Positions 1 through 8,981 of a stretch of DNA of 60,721 nucleotides are shown here, piece after piece; position 1 is the stretch's first letter, and every line of letters begins with the position of its first letter. The notes below the pieces were generated by a model. It saw only the letters and a program-made list of their open reading frames with translations. It made no database searches and was not told the DNA's origin. Both the position numbers and the translations under genes were made by a program. Source of the stretch: Cytophagales bacterium Ga0077538 (GTDB lineage Bacteria > Bacteroidota > Bacteroidia > Cytophagales > Cyclobacteriaceae); contig LNEN01000154.1 of NCBI GenBank assembly GCA_001464155.1, positions 1 through 60,721 of the forward strand, in the 5' to 3' direction.

Positions 1-347
1 TTCATACCGTACTTGTATTTCAAGATATGAGCCTGGTAGGCACTATCCTTTCCTCCACTTCCTGGCACCAAGCAGTCATAGTGACCATCGTTTCTTCTGT
101 ACTTATCCAAAAGTTTAAGTAACTCCTCTTCACGTTTATCCCACTTGATTGAATTTTTAACTTCCGCTGTACGGCACGCATCGCATATACCATCATCTGC
201 GATTTTTAAAGTAGTCTTTTTACTATCAATGGTATGTTTGAATTCTACCGCTGAGGCTGGCCTTTGATTAGACATGACACATTTTTTACAAAATGTTACC
301 TCATGTGGCAAACCATAATAGGTTTCCAATTGCTGTTTATTTTCCAT
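1..347 (-). CDS. N-acetyl sugar amidotransferase, WbpG/PtmG-like (N-terminal part, cut by window edge)
   Basis: The first 115 residues are visible and the rest lies outside the window. Two CxxC pairs (about residues 20-23 and 55-58) suggest a zinc site. A PP-loop ATPase motif, SGGKDS, sits near residues 97-102. This is the family (WbpG of Pseudomonas O-antigen, PtmG of Campylobacter) that, with a HisH glutaminase and a HisF-like ammonia channel, turns an acetamido group on a sugar into an acetamidino group. The ATG overlaps the end of the hisH-like gene by 11 bases, so translation is probably coupled. The target sugar is inferred to be the legionaminic-type acid made by the genes just upstream, but a 2,3-diamino uronic acid from the same locus is also possible. 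Confidence 0.85.
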   Translation of the reverse strand, partial: MENKQQLETYYGLPHEVTFCKKCVMSNQRPASAVEFKHTIDSKKTTLKIADDGICDACRTAEVKNSIKWDKREEELLKLLDKYRRNDGHYDCLVPGSGGKDSAYQAHILKYKYGM

Positions 348-1002
348 TATTAACTAAATTAAATAATTCCGCCCATTTTTTATAGATACCCAAACCAAGT
401 TGGCCACTTTTTTCCGGGTGAAATTGAGTTGCAAAAATATTTTTGTTGTTCGTCACTGCAGAGCAATACTCAATTCCAGAATAATTGGTTTGAGTAAGTA
501 TGTTTTGAGTATTGGCAGGTTCTACATAATAAGAATGCACAAAATATACGTATGCATTCTCCTTAACATTCTCGAGAGGGGTTTCTCTCCACTCTACGTT
601 CTTTCTATAAATATGATTCCATCCAATTTGTGGAACTTTAATCAAGTTATTAGCGCCACTATATGCTGGAAACTTTTTGATAACACCAGGAATTAAATCC
701 AAGCCTTTTGAGCTTCCAAATTCTTCGCTTTCTGTAAAAAGTAGTTGCTGTCCCAAACACACACCAAATAATGGCTTGCCTGCCTTCACAGATTCCTTCA
801 ATGGTTCAATTAAATCAAGCTTTTTAAAATTGGTCATTGCCTCAGCGAACGCGCCTACTCCTGGTAAAATGAGTGCATCTGCTTTTAAAATATCAGATTT
901 ATCGGAAGATATAATGGCATTAAGACCAACTCTGTCGCAGGCTTGTTTTACACTAAAAAGATTACCCAGTTGATAATCAATTATGACTGTTAGTTTATTC
1001 AT
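337..1002 (-). CDS. hisH: HisH-like glutamine amidotransferase subunit of the glycan amidination trio
   Basis: This class I glutamine amidotransferase of 221 residues releases ammonia from glutamine and passes it to the HisF-like partner. The catalytic Cys lies in GVCLGQQ (about C82), with the His and Glu of the triad in FHPEKSG (about H195, E197), so it looks active. I chose the ATG giving [10 protein letters not shown], which overlaps the hisF-like gene by 8 bases; an in-frame ATG 30 bases upstream would only add residues coded inside hisF. No other histidine-synthesis gene is near, and the next gene is a WbpG-like amidotransferase. The role is therefore inferred to be sugar amidination rather than histidine synthesis. 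Confidence 0.88.
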   Translation of the reverse strand: MNKLTVIIDYQLGNLFSVKQACDRVGLNAIISSDKSDILKADALILPGVGAFAEAMTNFKKLDLIEPLKESVKAGKPLFGVCLGQQLLFTESEEFGSSKGLDLIPGVIKKFPAYSGANNLIKVPQIGWNHIYRKNVEWRETPLENVKENAYVYFVHSYYVEPANTQNILTQTNYSGIEYCSAVTNNKNIFATQFHPEKSGQLGLGIYKKWAELFNLVNNGK

Positions 1003-1855
1003 GGGGTGGTCTGCAAGAAATTCCCTTTTCAATTAAATAATTTTTTAGATCGCCCAAGGTTGCGGTTTTAAAATTATGAAAAGCTCTTTTGCTTTTTAAA
1101 AACTCCACATTTCCTTCTGACTGTGAGGCAGCACTTGTGTCATGCTTCATGAGATAGTCGTAATGAAGCATAGAAGCAACAGATACAGCGTCACAATTTG
1201 CTCGATGAATCACATCATAAACGTGTTCTTTGGAACCTGCACCACCATGTGCTATCACAGGAATACTCACCATTTCTGAGATCCGTTTAACCAGATCGAT
1301 ATCAAAACCGTCACCAGTTCCTTCACGATCGACAGAAGTAATCACAATTTCTCCTGCTCCTAGTTGATTCACTCTTTTTGCCCACTCTAACACCTCAACG
1401 CCTGTGTGCTCTCTTCCGTTATCGGTATAGGCCAGGTATTGTCCATTTGACTGCTTAACAGCTTCAATCGCAACAACAATAGTTGATGAACCAAATCGTA
1501 AGGCTGCTTCACTAATAATGTTTGGATCTTTTATGGCTGCCGTATTTATGCAGACTTTATCCGCCCCAGCTCTCAACACCATTTTTATATCCTCCAAAGT
1601 ACGCAAACCACCCCCGACTGTAAGCGGGATAAATATCTGACGTGCGGTCTCACTTATAATATCATGCAGACTGTTCCGTTCATACAAGCTAGCAACAACA
1701 TCCATAAACATTAGCTCATCTGCTCCTGTTTCATAATAATACTTTGCAAAGTCTACGGGTTTGCCCATCACCCTCAATCCTTCAAGGTGTATTCCCTTTA
1801 CAACATTAGGACCTTTTATATCTAGCCTAGGAATTACTCTAATTGTTTTACTCAT
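995..1855 (-). CDS. hisF: HisF-like ammonia-channel subunit of the glycan amidination trio
   Basis: This is a beta/alpha-barrel protein of the imidazole-glycerol-phosphate synthase cyclase family, 286 residues, longer than the usual ~255 of true HisF. The first catalytic Asp is kept (IPRLD, D12), but the second catalytic position, normally Asp in a VxIDA segment, is Glu here (VVAIEA, E131). The usual IPCLD cysteine is Arg. That fits a barrel kept for docking HisH and conducting ammonia to the sugar amidotransferase. The start is set at the ATG of [10 protein letters not shown] rather than three codons upstream, by comparison with the family N-terminus. It lies 35 bases after legF and overlaps hisH by 8. 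Confidence 0.85.
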   Translation of the reverse strand: MSKTIRVIPRLDIKGPNVVKGIHLEGLRVMGKPVDFAKYYYETGADELMFMDVVASLYERNSLHDIISETARQIFIPLTVGGGLRTLEDIKMVLRAGADKVCINTAAIKDPNIISEAALRFGSSTIVVAIEAVKQSNGQYLAYTDNGREHTGVEVLEWAKRVNQLGAGEIVITSVDREGTGDGFDIDLVKRISEMVSIPVIAHGGAGSKEHVYDVIHRANCDAVSVASMLHYDYLMKHDTSAASQSEGNVEFLKSKRAFHNFKTATLGDLKNYLIEKGISCRPPHE

Positions 1856-1890
1856 AATAATCAAAGGGCAAAATTAAGCTTAAAATGGCA

Positions 1891-2589
1891 CTAAATATCG
1901 CTCCACAATGATTTTTCTACCACCATTTCGGCTATCCACCAATCAAATTGCGTGTCAATATCAATGGAATCGATTTCTGACATGACATGCTTTCTAATCC
2001 TAGGAAACTCACTAAAGGTGAGTTTTTCGAGTGATTTAGGATTGATGACATAAATGGCTCCGTTGTACCCATAAACCCTAGGTGCATCTTGTCGCCTTGT
2101 AAAATTACCCGGTTTCGATAGCTGAAGGAACCCCTCAGAATTTTCTTCAAATAGTGAAAAATAAGGATTATTGTGAGACTCCTTTACTGACACGACCATG
2201 TCTAATGAGGAATCAAAAAGCTTTAGCATGATCTCTAAATCCTTTGCTGATCGAAAAGGTGATGTTGGCTGGAGAAGAACTATGCTGTCATACTTTATCA
2301 ATGTGTCCTTTTGAAAGAAATGCAATGCGTGTAAAATTACATCCCGCGAGTTAGCTGTATCCGTTGCCAACTCAGAAGGCCGAATAAAAGGAACTTTAAG
2401 ACCTGAGCTTTCAGCTACGTTGAGTATTTCTTCACTATCTGTTGATACACAAATATTCTGATCATCTGCAAACTTCCTTGCCAAATCAATGGCGTAGTGA
2501 ATCAATGGTTTGCCTCCAAGAGGTTTGATGTTTTTTCCTGGCAGACCTTTGGAGCCTCCCCTGGCTGGTATCACAAAAAGTGTATTCAT
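1891..2589 (-). CDS. legF: CMP-nonulosonic acid cytidylyltransferase (LegF/NeuA family)
   Basis: This 232-residue protein activates a nonulosonic acid with CTP to give the CMP-sugar donor. The N-terminus carries the family signature IPARGGSKGLPGKN (residues 7-20), and the LLQPTSPFR segment is also typical. It has no C-terminal phosphatase domain. It starts in a TAATG overlap with the preceding PtmE-like gene, so the two are probably translated together. Given the LegG/LegI-type neighbours, the substrate is inferred to be a legionaminic-type acid rather than N-acetylneuraminate; sequence reading alone cannot settle this. Confidence 0.9.
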   Translation of the reverse strand: MNTLFVIPARGGSKGLPGKNIKPLGGKPLIHYAIDLARKFADDQNICVSTDSEEILNVAESSGLKVPFIRPSELATDTANSRDVILHALHFFQKDTLIKYDSIVLLQPTSPFRSAKDLEIMLKLFDSSLDMVVSVKESHNNPYFSLFEENSEGFLQLSKPGNFTRRQDAPRVYGYNGAIYVINPKSLEKLTFSEFPRIRKHVMSEIDSIDIDTQFDWWIAEMVVEKSLWSDI

Positions 2590-3638
2590 TAGAACTTTAT
2601 GTGTTGTATATCCTCCTGGGCCTTCTTAAAATCTTCGTGCTTGCCTATATCTAGCCAGTAACAAAACATGGGATAAGTTATTACACTCTTATTTTGACTA
2701 ATAAGATAATCCATTAAGTCAGTTGCATTAAAGAATTGCCCCTTTGGAATAATTTCTAATGCCTTTCGCTTAATCAAATAGATGCCCCCGTTAGAATAGT
2801 AGGTATACGTTGGCTTCTCTTTGAATCCAATTATTCTGCTATCTTCTGTCTCTAGAACCGCATAAGGTATCTTAACCTGATACGGTACTGTTGCCACAGC
2901 CATATCTGCATTGCTCTTAACAAATTCCTGAAAAAAATCTTCAAAATCAATGTTGGTGAGAATATCTGAGTTCATCACCAACACAGTATCATGCTTAAAA
3001 TCATTAATTAAGGATACAGAGCCTATCGTTCCTAAAGGATCGGAATTCTCTTCTACATACTTGATGTGCATTTCCTTTTCAGATCCATCTTTAAAGTAGT
3101 CTCTCAACTGCTCCCCCAGATATTTAATTGTTATGTAACAATTCTCTACTCCAAACTCGGCTAGGCGATCAACATTATATTCAATAATTGGTTTGCCCCC
3201 TACTTTTAGCAGTGGCTTTGGAGTATGGTCAGTTAGAGGCCTTAGTCTTCTTCCCTCCCCACCTGCCATTATTACGGAATCGAAAGGAAGGATTGTTCTT
3301 ATCCGCTCTAAATTGACCAACCTTAAAATTCTACCATCAGCATCTATGACAGGGATAATTTTTATCAGCTTCTCTCTGAAATCTTTGATCTGTTGAATGG
3401 AATAGTTGTCATTTCTTAGTGACTTAAAAGAAAGGTTCATTACACTATCCACAACATCAGCAATCTGAACACCTCGGAGCATAGCCCTGCGAATATCACC
3501 ATCAGTAATTGTGCCCCTGAGTACACCTGAATCATCTGTTACAAACAAGGTCAAATAATTCCCAAGATCGTTCAGTTTCTCTAATGCCTGTTTTATGGTA
3601 CTCCCAATTTTTATAAGGTGCTGATCTGTATTAGTCAT
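2589..3638 (-). CDS. CBS-domain sugar nucleotidyltransferase, PtmE-like
   Basis: A pair of CBS domains (roughly residues 10-115) is fused to a sugar nucleotidyltransferase (about 118-349). The nucleotide-binding signature is MAGGEGRRLRPLT, followed by PKPLLKVGGKP. This architecture is that of Campylobacter PtmE, which makes GDP-glucosamine at the start of the GDP-linked legionaminic acid route. The CBS pair may sense adenine nucleotides, but that is inference. It overlaps the end of legG by 8 bases and the start of legF by one base pair of a TAATG. Its presence suggests the pathway uses GDP-linked rather than UDP-linked intermediates. Confidence 0.82.
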   Translation of the reverse strand: MTNTDQHLIKIGSTIKQALEKLNDLGNYLTLFVTDDSGVLRGTITDGDIRRAMLRGVQIADVVDSVMNLSFKSLRNDNYSIQQIKDFREKLIKIIPVIDADGRILRLVNLERIRTILPFDSVIMAGGEGRRLRPLTDHTPKPLLKVGGKPIIEYNVDRLAEFGVENCYITIKYLGEQLRDYFKDGSEKEMHIKYVEENSDPLGTIGSVSLINDFKHDTVLVMNSDILTNIDFEDFFQEFVKSNADMAVATVPYQVKIPYAVLETEDSRIIGFKEKPTYTYYSNGGIYLIKRKALEIIPKGQFFNATDLMDYLISQNKSVITYPMFCYWLDIGKHEDFKKAQEDIQHIKF

Positions 3639-4743
3639 TTGTTGGATTCTTTAATGCCTGTATGATTCTTTCTGACGCACCACCATTCCAATATAGATTT
3701 TTACCTCTATACTCTTTAGACTTACTAAGCTTTATTATTAACTGAACGATCCCATCCTCATCAAAAGGGGTGTCATATGTGTTCTCACTTTTAGCGCGAC
3801 CCGCTTGCCGTTCCCCGACATTAACCACGTACCTATTGAATGAAGCCGCCTCAATGATTCCACTTGAAGAATTGCCCACAACAACTGCACAGTACTTCAG
3901 ACATGTAAAATACCCTTTTGTCCCAAAATTTTCTATCATGAATACCCTGGAATGGTTGGTGAATTCTTTATCCCAAACCTTACGAATTACCGAGCCTTCT
4001 GTATCCGCATTGGGCATAGTTATAACAAATTGAAAATCCTTTAAAGAATTTATGACCCTTGCCATGATAACGGCATAATCATAATTTTTACTGACTGCTA
4101 ATGTTTCTGGGTGGAGTGTAAGCAGTATAGATGGTTTTGACAAATCAATATTCCATTTGTCATTAAACTCCTCAATGGAGTATAAGGGAATTGATCCAAT
4201 ACTATCTAAACTTAATGCGCCCACATTATAAATGTTTTTTTGTGAGCCTGTTAGCAAGAACAATCTCTTTTCATAATCTTCTGTTGAAACGAAGTGTAGC
4301 TTGCTTGCGAGACTTATTGAATGTCGAAATATATTGTCAATTGCACCTAATGTTGTTTCGCCACCATGAAAATGAGCAATCTTAATTCCAAAAGGAATAG
4401 CTGCCGTTACTGCAGAGAACATTTCGTACCTATCCCCTAAACAAAAAATCAAATCAAATCTATTCCTATTTGCTGACCAAAAGGAGGAAAACTTCATGGC
4501 TGTCAACGCCATTGAGGTGGACACTGATTCTTCAGTATCTCCCAGAACTAAAGCATCAATCCTGTGAGGCACATCAAATCCCTCTTCCAATACGGTGTCA
4601 ATACTATGGCCAAAAAAATGTGACAGGTGAGTTCCGAAAGCAATAATTTCCATAGAGAAATAGCTATCTTCTCTCATCTTTTTCAAGAGAGGTAGATATA
4701 TTCCAAAATCTGCTCTCGAACTTGTTAGTATCCCTATTCTCAA
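3631..4743 (-). CDS. legG: Hydrolysing NDP-sugar 2-epimerase (LegG/NeuC family)
   Basis: This 370-residue protein of the UDP-GlcNAc 2-epimerase fold begins MRIGILTSSRADFG, the LegG/NeuC-type start. The FHGGE segment and the VGNSSSGIIEA segment are conserved family features around the nucleotide and sugar sites. LegG enzymes remove the nucleotide and invert C2 to give 2,4-diacetamido-2,4,6-trideoxymannose, the six-carbon substrate of the nonulosonate synthase. It overlaps the synthase gene by 4 bases (ATGA-type) and the PtmE-like gene by 8. NeuC (UDP-GlcNAc) activity is a possible alternative; the trideoxy-sugar genes next to it favour LegG. Confidence 0.87.
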   Translation of the reverse strand: MRIGILTSSRADFGIYLPLLKKMREDSYFSMEIIAFGTHLSHFFGHSIDTVLEEGFDVPHRIDALVLGDTEESVSTSMALTAMKFSSFWSANRNRFDLIFCLGDRYEMFSAVTAAIPFGIKIAHFHGGETTLGAIDNIFRHSISLASKLHFVSTEDYEKRLFLLTGSQKNIYNVGALSLDSIGSIPLYSIEEFNDKWNIDLSKPSILLTLHPETLAVSKNYDYAVIMARVINSLKDFQFVITMPNADTEGSVIRKVWDKEFTNHSRVFMIENFGTKGYFTCLKYCAVVVGNSSSGIIEAASFNRYVVNVGERQAGRAKSENTYDTPFDEDGIVQLIIKLSKSKEYRGKNLYWNGGASERIIQALKNPTND

Positions 4744-5768
4744 ATGTTTAGATCATTATACGTTAACTTCACTCCCTTTTTCAAGGACTTTTTTAATCGC
4801 TTACCCACTAATTGATTACTATTCATTGGATCAATACCATCACCAGGCCGTAACATCTCCAAATCAGTTTCCTTCAAAACTGCACCTCGCTTTAGGTCTT
4901 TAGCGGTGTGCACACTTTTTCTGGCAACTATAATATTTTTCAATTCAGACTTACTTGGCTTCTTTATTCCATCACCCATAGCGCTACTCAGGTATCGTAT
5001 AGATCGTACCATCTCCTTTAGCTCTGCAGGCTCAAGCGATGCTTTATGATCAGGTCCTTCCATAGATTGATCCAGGGTAAAATGCTTCTCGATAATGGTG
5101 GCCCCCATAGCAACAGCCGCTATAGGTATAACAATGCCCTGGGTATGATCTGAATAGCCAACTTTAACCTTAAAGGCGGCAGCAATTGATTGAAGAGCTC
5201 TTAAATTTACATCTTCCGCTGGCGTTGGGTACTCGGTGTTACAATGCAGAACAGTAATGTCTCTTTGCTTAACCCCAGCAGTTGTTAAGACAACAAGAGC
5301 TCGCTCAATGTCGGCCAATGTTGACATACCTGTTGACAATACAACAGGTTTGCCAAATGAAGCGATCTTTTCTAGGTAAGGAAGATTGTTGATTTCGCCA
5401 GATGGAACTTTGAAAAAGTCTAACTCTAATTTTTTTAATTTATCAAGACTTTCCAAGTCAAATCCTGTAGACAAAAACTTAATTTTCTTTAGTTGGCAGT
5501 GTTTCTTAAGCATCACAAAATCGCCCATGGTTAATTCCAGTTTCTTAAGCATTTCCAATTGCGAAATTGCCCTTCCGGATTTCATGTTCTTTACTTGGTA
5601 GCTCGCCCTTTTTGCCTGGGCCGAAACAAGCTTCTCGGCTTTGAATGTTTGAAACTTCACATAGTCAGCACCAGCTTCAGCGGCAACATCAATTAAGCGC
5701 TTAGCTAACTCTACAGATCCATTATGATTTACTCCTGCCTCTGCTATGATGATCACTCTATCCGCCAT
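4740..5768 (-). CDS. legI: Nonulosonic acid synthase (LegI/NeuB family)
   Basis: This 342-residue enzyme condenses a six-carbon amino sugar with phosphoenolpyruvate to give the nine-carbon acid. An N-terminal NeuB barrel (about 12-250) includes IIAEAGVNHNG, PSGE and YSDHT segments of the family. A C-terminal SAF (antifreeze-like) domain runs from about 285, beginning ARKSVHTAKDLKRG. Length is typical for the family. It sits two bases after the aminotransferase gene and overlaps legG. Legionaminic acid synthase is the best call from context; pseudaminic (PseI) and sialic acid (NeuB) synthases share the fold. Confidence 0.9.
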   Translation of the reverse strand: MADRVIIIAEAGVNHNGSVELAKRLIDVAAEAGADYVKFQTFKAEKLVSAQAKRASYQVKNMKSGRAISQLEMLKKLELTMGDFVMLKKHCQLKKIKFLSTGFDLESLDKLKKLELDFFKVPSGEINNLPYLEKIASFGKPVVLSTGMSTLADIERALVVLTTAGVKQRDITVLHCNTEYPTPAEDVNLRALQSIAAAFKVKVGYSDHTQGIVIPIAAVAMGATIIEKHFTLDQSMEGPDHKASLEPAELKEMVRSIRYLSSAMGDGIKKPSKSELKNIIVARKSVHTAKDLKRGAVLKETDLEMLRPGDGIDPMNSNQLVGKRLKKSLKKGVKLTYNDLNI

Positions 5769-5770
5769 GT

Positions 5771-6925
5771 CTAATTATTATTAATTTTTACACTACTCGG
5801 TAAATTCACCAATCTATCGGCAATAAACTCTGAATTAACTAGATCAGAACCTTTATGGCAATCTGCAAACATGCTTAGTTTATGCATTAGGGTCCATGCT
5901 GGTCTTGACATTACGTTCCTGGCATTTGAAAATTCCAAAAAAGCATCTCTCTCGGGTAGATTCTGCAAAAGAATTGCATTTAACCAATAATTAGATTGGC
6001 TTGCTTCTGGCTCCTCAACAAAACGAATGGAGGTGTCTTGCAAAAGACCTCTATACGCTGCCGCAAGTTTTCTTTTTTCTAAAATAAATCTATCTAGTTG
6101 CTCCATCTGAGCACAGGCCAAGGCTGCATTAATATTTGGTAAGCGATAATTATACCCAATGTGATCATGGACAAAATGCCAGGGATGGGGTACTTTTGCC
6201 TGCGTTGTCAAATGCTTAACTAATTTTCCGATTTTCTCATCATTGGTAACAATCATCCCACCCCCGCCTGACGTAATTGTTTTGTTGCCATTGAAACTGT
6301 AGGTTCCCAACAGTCCAAAAGTGCCGCACTCCTTACCCTTGTATTTACTCCCAAGTGATTCAGCGGCATCCTCAATAAGTGCTATCTTATACTGCTCACA
6401 GAGTTTAACAATCTCATCGATTTTTACTGGGTGGCCAAAGGTGTGCATCGGCACGCAAGCCGAAATTCTCTTACCACTTTCTTTATGAAAACATTCACCA
6501 TTGCGCATTATCGTTTTCGTCTTCAAGAATTCTTGAAGATGAAAACTTGAAAGTCCCAAAGAGTCCAAATCAACATCAACAAAAATTGGATTTGCCCCCA
6601 CATACGAAATGGCATTACATGTAGCAATGAAGGTAAGTGATTGTGTTATAACCAAATCGTCTCTCTTAACACCCGCCACGAGCAAAGACATGTGAAGGGC
6701 TGTTGTGCCGTTTGTTGTAGCTATAGCATACTTTGCCCCCGTATACTCTTTGATCATTTCTTCAAAACGATCTACATACTTACCAACAGAAGAAACAAAG
6801 GTAGACTCTATGGTATCCAGAACGTATGCTCTTTCGTTGCCAACAAATCTTGGTTCGTGCAGTGGGATAAAATTGTTTGGCTCCTCATAATATTCCCGAA
6901 CAAATGAAATAACCTTCTCAAACAT
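5771..6925 (-). CDS. legC: PLP-dependent NDP-4-keto-sugar aminotransferase (LegC family)
   Basis: This DegT/DnrJ/EryC1-family aminotransferase of 384 residues puts the 4-amino group on the 4-keto-6-deoxy intermediate made by LegB. The PLP lysine is in SFNGNKTITSGGGG, and the ALIEDAAESLGS segment carries the cofactor-binding Asp. The N-terminal part (EPRFVGNERAYV) resembles LegC rather than the WbpE-like paralogue at 10459-11586, which is a distinct gene in the same locus. It starts inside the last codons of the legB remnant (8-base overlap). Its substrate supply depends on legB, which is broken here. Confidence 0.87.
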   Translation of the reverse strand: MFEKVISFVREYYEEPNNFIPLHEPRFVGNERAYVLDTIESTFVSSVGKYVDRFEEMIKEYTGAKYAIATTNGTTALHMSLLVAGVKRDDLVITQSLTFIATCNAISYVGANPIFVDVDLDSLGLSSFHLQEFLKTKTIMRNGECFHKESGKRISACVPMHTFGHPVKIDEIVKLCEQYKIALIEDAAESLGSKYKGKECGTFGLLGTYSFNGNKTITSGGGGMIVTNDEKIGKLVKHLTTQAKVPHPWHFVHDHIGYNYRLPNINAALACAQMEQLDRFILEKRKLAAAYRGLLQDTSIRFVEEPEASQSNYWLNAILLQNLPERDAFLEFSNARNVMSRPAWTLMHKLSMFADCHKGSDLVNSEFIADRLVNLPSSVKINNN

Positions 6926-7331
6926 TGTATATGCCAGGTTTATATCTTTTCAGGTTCTCAGGATCACTGAACCACTCTATTGTAGATTTTAATCCCTCAT
7001 CAAGGGAATACTTGCAATTCCATTTTGTAAGTCTCTTTATTTTCTCGTTGGCCCCCAACAATCTCTCAACTTCACTTTTATCGGGTCTCAATCTAATATC
7101 ATCCGATACGATCTCTGCCTTTGGATTAATAATACTGATTAGCTTTTGAGCCAAATCATGAACAGATATCTCATCCTGCGTAGCGATATTTATTTCTTCG
7201 CCAATGGTTAGATCCGATTTTGCGATTTCAACAAAACCATCCACTGTGTCTTTCACGAAAAGTAAATCCCTGGTCGGATGAAGTGATCCCAATTTTATTT
7301 GCGCCTGACCACTTAGCAATTGAGAAATAAT
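6918..7331 (-). pseudogene. legB: legB remnant, C-terminal part of the NDP-sugar 4,6-dehydratase
   Basis: This is the C-terminal ~135 codons of an SDR-family NDP-GlcNAc 4,6-dehydratase, with the family's typical end KRYKPGIYNV. Family-like sequence resumes at the IISQLLSG segment (about 7331) in a different frame from the N-terminal part. The open frame has only a TTG near 7319 as a possible start, which would not yield a folded enzyme. The upstream frame reads VRPFN and then loses homology. By memory of the family, the missing piece is the conserved YGPRQSARAVIPT-like stretch, about 14 codons, replaced by one base. That is an out-of-frame deletion of about 41 nt. It may be a real null allele or an assembly error. 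Confidence 0.8.
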
Positions 7332-7875
7332 TATTAAAAGGTCGAACTATTGTAACCGGTGAATTAAAGCTCCGATAGAACGAATCTGCCATCGCATCTG
7401 CACCAATCTTAGTCGCTGAATAGGGTGATTGTCCTTGACGAGGATGCTTCTCGTCTATAGGCACGTAGATCGCAGTACCATATACCTCAGAAGTAGAAGT
7501 AACCAAGGTTCTTTTGACAGAAAAATCCTTTGCTGCCTGAAGAATGTTTAATGTCCCTTTAACATTAGTATCAACATAGCTTTCAGGTGAGTAGTAACTA
7601 TAAGGAATTGCTATCAAGGCAGCTAAGTGAAAAATCACTTCCGTGCTTTCCACTGCTTTTCTAACACTACCAGCATCGCGCACGTCACCCAATATAATCT
7701 CAACCCTCTCTAGCTTTTCCTTTGAAAGTGTGTCAAGCCAGCCCCATGAATTGAATGAGTTGTAATAACACATAGCCTTCACCTTCGCTCCTTCATCAAG
7801 CAATCTCTCAACCAAATGGCTACCGATAAAGCCATCAGCACCTGTCACCAATACACTTTTGTTTTTTAAATCCAT
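7228..7875 (-). pseudogene. legB: legB remnant, N-terminal part of the NDP-sugar 4,6-dehydratase
   Basis: This is the N-terminal part of the dehydratase that starts the legionaminic route. The Rossmann motif VTGADGFIGSH lies near residues 10-20, and the SDR catalytic residues are visible as STSEVYG and YSATK (Tyr-x-x-x-Lys). Family-like sequence stops after VRPFN at about 7333. The frame then runs about 35 unrelated codons to a stop at 7228, overlapping the C-terminal remnant. The start is set at the ATG of MDLKNKS; a TTG three codons upstream is less likely. Catalytic and cofactor residues remain, but substrate-site and C-terminal segments are out of frame, so activity is unlikely unless the break is a sequencing or assembly artefact. 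Confidence 0.82.
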
Positions 7876-8021
7876 ACTTATCAATTATACTTTTATTACT
7901 CTAATTTGGAGTTTCAGAATTATTCGAAGAAATTCTCAGCTCAAACGAAAGTCTTCGGAGTCTGAGCATAAACTAATAGTCTAATCAAAATAAAAACATC
8001 ACTTCCAATCAATTCAAAATC

Positions 8022-8906
8022 TTAGCCAGATACTTGATAGCGATCCAAAATAATCCTTAAAAGGTACTGACCATACTGACTTTTTGCGAGCGGTTTGGCC
8101 AGTCTCTCTACATCTGCTTTTGAAATATAACCCTTTCTAAAAGCGATTTCTTCAATGCAAGCGATTTTTAAACCTTGTCTTTCCTCAATTGACTCCACAA
8201 AATTAGATGCCTGCAGCATTGATTGATGAGTCCCTGTATCAAGCCATGCCATGCCTCTTCCTAACAGTTTTACGGTCAGGCTACCTTCTTCAAGATATAA
8301 TCTATTTAGATCCGTAATTTCAAGTTCTCCTCGTTTCGAGGGTTTAATTGTTTTTGCTTTCTCAACAACCGTATTGTCATAAAAATACAAACCTGTAATT
8401 GCATAGTTGGATTTTGGTATCTGAGGCTTCTCTTCAAGAGACATCACCTTACCCTTTACATCAAACTCCACTACACCATATCGTTCAGGATCATTCACGT
8501 AATATCCAAATACTACAGCTCCATTATTTACGCCACTAGAATCCTCTAACATAGAGGAAAAGTTATAGCCATAAAAAATATTATCTCCCAACACAAGGCA
8601 ACAAGAATCATTACCAATAAACTCTTCTCCAATTAAAAAAGCCTGAGCAAGACCATCTGGTGATGGTTGCACCTTGTAGCTAAGTCTCAGTCCCAGATCA
8701 GATCCGTCTCCCAACAATGCTTGAAATAGTCCAATATCCGTTGGGGTCGATATTATCAGGATATCACGAATATCCGCCAACATCAATACCGACAAGGGGT
8801 AATAGATCATGGGTTTATCATATACAGGCAAAATCTGCTTTGAAACAGCTTTGGTCAACGGATAGAGTCTAGTGCCTGATCCACCAGCTAAAATAATGCC
8901 CTTCAT
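8022..8906 (-). CDS. rmlA: Glucose-1-phosphate thymidylyltransferase
   Basis: RmlA makes dTDP-glucose from glucose-1-phosphate and dTTP, the first step towards dTDP-rhamnose and other dTDP-6-deoxy sugars. The start [18 protein letters not shown] is the family signature, and [15 protein letters not shown] and the LGDNIFYG segment are also typical. Length (294 residues) is normal. It stands apart from both neighbours by 75 and 146 bases, unlike the overlapping genes around it, and has its own promoter-like box 5 bases before the ATG. rmlB, C and D are not in the window. Confidence 0.95.
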   Translation of the reverse strand: MKGIILAGGSGTRLYPLTKAVSKQILPVYDKPMIYYPLSVLMLADIRDILIISTPTDIGLFQALLGDGSDLGLRLSYKVQPSPDGLAQAFLIGEEFIGNDSCCLVLGDNIFYGYNFSSMLEDSSGVNNGAVVFGYYVNDPERYGVVEFDVKGKVMSLEEKPQIPKSNYAITGLYFYDNTVVEKAKTIKPSKRGELEITDLNRLYLEEGSLTVKLLGRGMAWLDTGTHQSMLQASNFVESIEERQGLKIACIEEIAFRKGYISKADVERLAKPLAKSQYGQYLLRIILDRYQVSG

Positions 8907-8910
8907 CTTG

Positions 8911-8918
8911 CAAAGATA
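8911..8918 (-). promoter_or_regulatory. Bacteroidota-type -7 promoter box (TATCTTTG) just before rmlA
   Basis: On the minus strand the sequence reads TATCTTTG, a full match to the TAnnTTTG -7 element of Bacteroidota housekeeping promoters, followed by CAAG and then the rmlA ATG. I see no clear TTG at -33. If used, transcription would begin at or very near the start codon, giving a leaderless or nearly leaderless mRNA and an internal promoter within the glycan locus. Confidence 0.4.
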
Positions 8919-8981
8919 GTTTGTTTATATAATTAGTAAGGTCTTTCGAAAAAGTTCATGCGTGCTTCAATATACCCTCGC

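Noticed and set aside
337-1855. hisH/hisF as histidine biosynthesis genes
   Set aside because: No other his genes are present, the HisF active site is altered, and a WbpG-like gene follows directly.
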